Positions 6,168 to 8,637 of a DNA stretch of 8,637 bases are shown piece by piece. Origin of the DNA: an uncultured Pirellulaceae bacterium (GTDB taxonomy: Bacteria > Planctomycetota > Planctomycetia > Pirellulales > Pirellulaceae); the NCBI GenBank assembly GCA_934255105.1, contig CAKQNH010000152.1, positions 1-8,637 on the forward strand, given 5' to 3'. Position 1 is the stretch's first letter. Every line of letters starts with the position of its first letter. The translations under genes and the position numbers were made by a program. Below the pieces are notes generated by a model. It was not told the origin of the DNA. It saw nothing but the letters and a program-made list of their open reading frames with translations, and did no database searches.

Positions 6168-6199
6168 GTTAGCTGTCATATCAAACAGCCCTGGCTAAC
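6168..6199. repeat. Nested inverted repeat GTTAGC / GCTAAC with inner GCTGT / ACAGC
   Basis: GTTAGC (6168-6173) pairs with GCTAAC (6194-6199); alternatively GCTGT (6172-6176) pairs with ACAGC (6185-6189) around an AT-rich loop. The two pairings share bases and exclude each other in part. It lies 40-70 bases downstream of a candidate minus-strand promoter at 6248-6277. Confidence 0.35.
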
Positions 6200-6247
6200 C
6201 ATCCGCATAAACTTATACGCGGCACCTTATGCAGGAGGCCCATTTTC

Positions 6248-6277
6248 AATATAGAATTGTGCATTGATCTTTGACAA
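6248..6277 (-). promoter_or_regulatory. Candidate minus-strand promoter in the gap upstream of cas2
   Basis: On the minus strand TTGTCA (6272-6277; 5 of 6) is followed after 18 bases by TATATT (6248-6253; 5 of 6). Transcription would start near 6241 and run leftward, away from cas2, into DNA without a gene but with small inverted repeats. The match is good but made by eye in a locally AT-rich patch. Confidence 0.3.
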
Positions 6278-6293
6278 TTTGGTAGACAGAGCC

Positions 6294-6313
6294 GCTCGCG
6301 CTTCGGCGCGAGC
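6294..6313. repeat. Perfect 8-bp hairpin with UUCG tetraloop upstream of cas2
   Basis: GCTCGCGC (6294-6301), loop TTCG (6302-6305), GCGCGAGC (6306-6313). As plus-strand RNA it would form a C(UUCG)G tetraloop on a GC-rich stem, an exceptionally stable fold. It lies about 195 bases before the cas2 start and has no T-run after it, so it is not a standard terminator on the plus strand. It could be a leader structure, a transcription barrier, or a remnant of a CRISPR repeat stem. Confidence 0.75.
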
Positions 6314-6507
6314 TCGATCCCCATTCCGCTGTGGCCCAAGCTGCCAGTGCTGCTACCGTGAAAATCTCTTGAACACCGCTCGTTTGCTAATTACTGTGGA
6401 GGGAGGCTACTTTCCCAAACAGGTCGTTTCTTGCGGATGCGACCCGTGTTCACTATGCGGTGGTAACGACGCGCGTCAGCGCTTACTGCCCAGGCAAAGG
6501 GGGCTGC
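6314..6507 (+). other. cas2 upstream region without recognised gene
   Basis: Together with 6053-6313 this completes the long gap before cas2. A plus-strand frame from 6264 stays open into cas2 but has a Cys/Arg-rich peptide with no family motif and overlaps cas2 out of frame. No convincing cas2 promoter is visible. AAAGGGGG at 6496-6503, four bases before ATG 6508, can serve as the cas2 ribosome binding site. Confidence 0.4.
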
Positions 6508-6798
6508 ATGCGCAATTCTTATATTGTGACCTACGATATCTGCGACGATCGCCGCCTGCGGAAAGTCTTTCAGATAATGCGCAATTGGGGCGACCACCTG
6601 CAATACAGCGTGTTCGAATGTCAGTTGACGAGCTCGGACCTCACGCAACTCCGCGACCAGCTACGAAAGACCGTTCATCACGACGAAGATCAAGTTCTGT
6701 TCGTCAATCTGGGCCCCAGCGATGGTCGAGGGGAACGCGTTATTGAATCGTTGGGCAAAGCCTATTCGCCCATCGATGCTCCCTGCCTAGTCGTATAA
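6508..6798 (+). CDS. cas2: CRISPR-associated endonuclease Cas2
   Basis: Cas2 is the dimeric core of the Cas1-Cas2 integrase that inserts new spacers at the leader end of a CRISPR array. The 96-residue protein has the standard size and ferredoxin-like pattern: beta-1 SYIVTYDI with the conserved Asp10, then a helix (RRLRKVFQIMRNWG), 'LQYSVFECQL' (31-40) as the second strand, and 'DQVLFVNLG' (61-69). The frame is open upstream to 6460, but ATG 6508 starts directly before beta-1 and has a purine-rich ribosome binding site. The Cas4-Cas1 fusion starts 46 bases after the stop, on the same strand, so the two very likely form one operon. cas2 comes first here, whereas in most loci with a Cas4-Cas1 fusion known to me it follows. 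Confidence 0.95.
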   Translation: MRNSYIVTYDICDDRRLRKVFQIMRNWGDHLQYSVFECQLTSSDLTQLRDQLRKTVHHDEDQVLFVNLGPSDGRGERVIESLGKAYSPIDAPCLVV

Positions 6799-6844
6799 GC
6801 GACCAGCACCCGGCCACTCACGTCTCTTCAACTGGTCATCCACC

Positions 6845-8637
6845 ATGATTAAATCTACGAGCCAACCCGACTCACCGTCGCTCGACGAGAGCGACTATCT
6901 ACCAGCACGGATGCTCAATGAATTCACCTACTGTCCACGACTGTTCTACCTGGAGCATGTGGAGGGCTTGTTCGCGCACAATGCCGATACGATCGAGGGA
7001 GTAGCCAAGCATGGGCAAGTCGATCGCAAGACCGATCCACTTCCCAAAGCGCGCGGCAAGGCTCGACTAAAGACACCGCCAACTGCGGACGCAGAGGCTG
7101 AAGCAGCGACTGCCGCGGCTGAGACCTTTGAAAAGATCCACGCGCGGAGTGTTACACTGGGAAGTGAGAAGCTTGGCGTGCTGGCAAAATTGGATTTGAT
7201 CGAAGCCCAGGGGACCGCAGCCACACCCGTCGATTACAAACGTGGCTCCCCCAAGAAACTCGATGATGGGTCGCTCGGAGCATGGGACCCAGAGCGAGTT
7301 CAATTGTGTGTGCAAGCTCTGGTCTTGCGCGAGAATGGATATCGGTGTGACGAGGGGGTGTTGTTCTTTTGGGAAACGCGGCAGCGAGTTCGCATCGCCA
7401 TTGACGAAGAGCTTATCGCGCTCGCTCGACAAGCCATCGACGGCGCGCGTGCAGCGATGGCCAAACGAGAGTTGCCACCGCCTTTAGTGGATAGCCCCAA
7501 ATGTCCGCGTTGCTCGCTGGTCAGCATCTGTCTTCCCGATGAAACCAGCTATTGCAAGCAAGTCAGCACGGAAGCCGGCACTTCGCCCGCCCAGTCTTAC
7601 TTATTCGATATTGGATTGCGTTTCGAGCACGACACCGCCTTGCGCGCCAAGCTGCCTGTCGCGGTGCGGCAGTTGGTCACCGCCCGCGATGAACGGCGGC
7701 CGCTGTATTTGAACACACAAGGCTATTCGGTCGGTGTTAGCAGCGAAGTCTTACAAATCAAGGAGAAGGGCAGAGTCGTTCAAAAGATTCGCTTGAACGA
7801 CGTCTCGCAGATCAACTTGTTCGGCGCGGTGCAAGTCTCCACACAAGCCATCCAGGTATTGTTGCAGAAGGAAATACCGCTGATCTACTTTAGCTTTGGC
7901 GGTTGGTTTCACGGCATGACGCAGCCGGTGGGGCTCAAGAACATCATGTGGCGTCGCGAGCAGTTTCGCATGGCCGATCGCCCGAGTTTCTGTTTGCACT
8001 TGGCGCGGCAATTGGTGGTTGGCAAGATCCGCAATCAGCGCACGCTGCTGATGCGCAACCACATCGAGCCACCGCCGGCCGCGCTGCGATTTCTCAAAGC
8101 CCTAGTGGGCGAAGCCGACCGCGCCAAGTCTCTAGCAGAGCTGCTCGGTCTAGAGGGGTTGGCTGCTCGCACCTACTTCGAGAACTTTGCGGGCATGATC
8201 AAAGTAGAGAAGCGATACCAGGCGGGCGCTCAACTGGAATTGTTCGACGAACCCGCAGCGGATCGAGCTTCTGATAACGACGGTTCTCAGGAGTTTAACT
8301 TCGACTTCTTGCGGCGCAATCGTCGTCCGCCGCGAGATCCGATCAATGCGTTGCTGTCGCTGGGCTACAGTCTGCTCGCCAAGGATTTGACCATCGCCGC
8401 CGCCTCAGTCGGCTTGGATCCGTACCTTGGCTTTTATCACCAACCTCGTTTTGGCCGAGCTTCGTTGGCGTTGGATTTGATGGAACCGTTCCGGCCATTG
8501 ATAGTCGATTCGGCCATCTTGACCGCTGTCAACCAGCGGATGGTCACGTCGCAGCACTTCATCGCGGCTGGAGATTCCGTGGCGTTGACCCCTGACGGGC
8601 GCAAGGGTTTCTTTGGCGCGTATGAACAGCGCATGGA
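6845..8637 (+). CDS. cas4-cas1: Cas4-Cas1 fusion, CRISPR adaptation nuclease/integrase (partial, 3' end outside window)
   Basis: One uninterrupted frame of 597 codons runs from ATG 6845 to the right edge. Residues about 20-235 are Cas4, a RecB-like nuclease that trims prespacers and checks the PAM. The iron-sulfur cysteines are Cys30 (in TYCPRLFYLEH), Cys220, Cys223 and Cys229 (CPRCSLVSIC). The nuclease core shows Asp117 (AKLDLIE), PVDYKRG (Asp130, Lys132) and ERVQLCVQALVLRENGY (150-166). An Ala/Glu-rich stretch lies at 80-95. Cas1, the integrase, begins near 285. Its metal ligands are Glu437 (GLEGLAARTYF), His532 (GFYHQPRFGR) and Asp544/Glu547 (DLMEPFRP). By comparison with family members, perhaps 40-50 residues are missing past the edge. 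Fused Cas4-Cas1 is typical of type I-G (I-U) and V-B. The sequence recalls I-G proteins to me, but that is memory, not a search. No effector or array lies in the window. Confidence 0.95.
   Translation, partial: MIKSTSQPDSPSLDESDYLPARMLNEFTYCPRLFYLEHVEGLFAHNADTIEGVAKHGQVDRKTDPLPKARGKARLKTPPTADAEAEAATAAAETFEKIHARSVTLGSEKLGVLAKLDLIEAQGTAATPVDYKRGSPKKLDDGSLGAWDPERVQLCVQALVLRENGYRCDEGVLFFWETRQRVRIAIDEELIALARQAIDGARAAMAKRELPPPLVDSPKCPRCSLVSICLPDETSYCKQVSTEAGTSPAQSYLFDIGLRFEHDTALRAKLPVAVRQLVTARDERRPLYLNTQGYSVGVSSEVLQIKEKGRVVQKIRLNDVSQINLFGAVQVSTQAIQVLLQKEIPLIYFSFGGWFHGMTQPVGLKNIMWRREQFRMADRPSFCLHLARQLVVGKIRNQRTLLMRNHIEPPPAALRFLKALVGEADRAKSLAELLGLEGLAARTYFENFAGMIKVEKRYQAGAQLELFDEPAADRASDNDGSQEFNFDFLRRNRRPPRDPINALLSLGYSLLAKDLTIAAASVGLDPYLGFYHQPRFGRASLALDLMEPFRPLIVDSAILTAVNQRMVTSQHFIAAGDSVALTPDGRKGFFGAYEQRM

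Noticed and set aside
5545..6172. Long opposing open frames (plus 5744-6172, minus 5545-6165) as genes
   Set aside because: They overlap each other on opposite strands, run through the repeats, and give Ser/Arg-rich peptides with repeat-derived 'AKCKMQ'-like parts and no family motif.
6271..6288. TTGACA at 6271-6276 as a plus-strand -35 element for cas2
   Set aside because: Seventeen bases downstream the sequence is the GC-rich hairpin arm, with nothing like a -10 element.
6264..6746. Open frame of 160 codons overlapping cas2
   Set aside because: It overlaps most of cas2 in another frame, and the part upstream of cas2 has no recognisable domain. cas2 has clear family motifs.

Overview
The window reads as chromosomal DNA of a planctomycete, probably Pirellulaceae-like. 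This rests on three things: a DUF1559 protein with a type IV pilin-like N-terminus at the left edge, moderately GC-rich genes with few strong Shine-Dalgarno sites, and intergenic DNA full of short palindromic repeats and 'ATTTTGCA'-type repeats of a kind I associate with this phylum. The lineage call is inference from gene content; no rRNA gene or phylogenetic marker is present.

Layout, left to right. (1) 1-618, minus strand: 5' part of a DUF1559 gene, running off the left edge, with a plausible sigma70-type promoter at 667-695. (2) 845-2382, plus strand: a translationally coupled modB-modC pair encoding the permease and ATPase of a molybdate-type ABC importer. No modA is present in the window, and ModC is short, lacking the usual C-terminal molybdate-binding domain. 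A perfect 19-bp palindrome follows modC. (3) 2593-4293, plus strand: a fusion of a diverged Sua5/YrdC domain with a low-molecular-weight phosphatase domain whose P-loop carries the threonine typical of the arginine phosphatase YwlE, followed by rpiB. The domains and gene order recall the Bacillus ywlC-ywlE-ywlF neighbourhood. (4) 4478-5215, plus strand: a ferredoxin/flavodoxin-NADP+ reductase (Fpr type). (5) 5216-6507: about 1.3 kb without a convincing gene, a mosaic of repeat units, palindromes and hairpins, including a perfect C(UUCG)G tetraloop hairpin before the next gene. (6) 6508 to the right edge, plus strand: CRISPR adaptation genes, cas2 followed by a Cas4-Cas1 fusion still open at base 8637.

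The Cas4-Cas1 fusion is typical of type I-G (formerly I-U) and type V-B systems. No interference gene and no CRISPR array lie in the window, so the effector type cannot be decided here. Cas1-Cas2 would integrate spacers, and the fused Cas4 nuclease would trim prespacers and check the PAM. cas2 stands upstream of cas4-cas1, the reverse of the usual order as I know it, and no effector gene lies on its 5' side as far as the window shows. The two features most worth following are what lies beyond base 8637 and the Sua5-YwlE-like fusion with its worn TsaC motifs.
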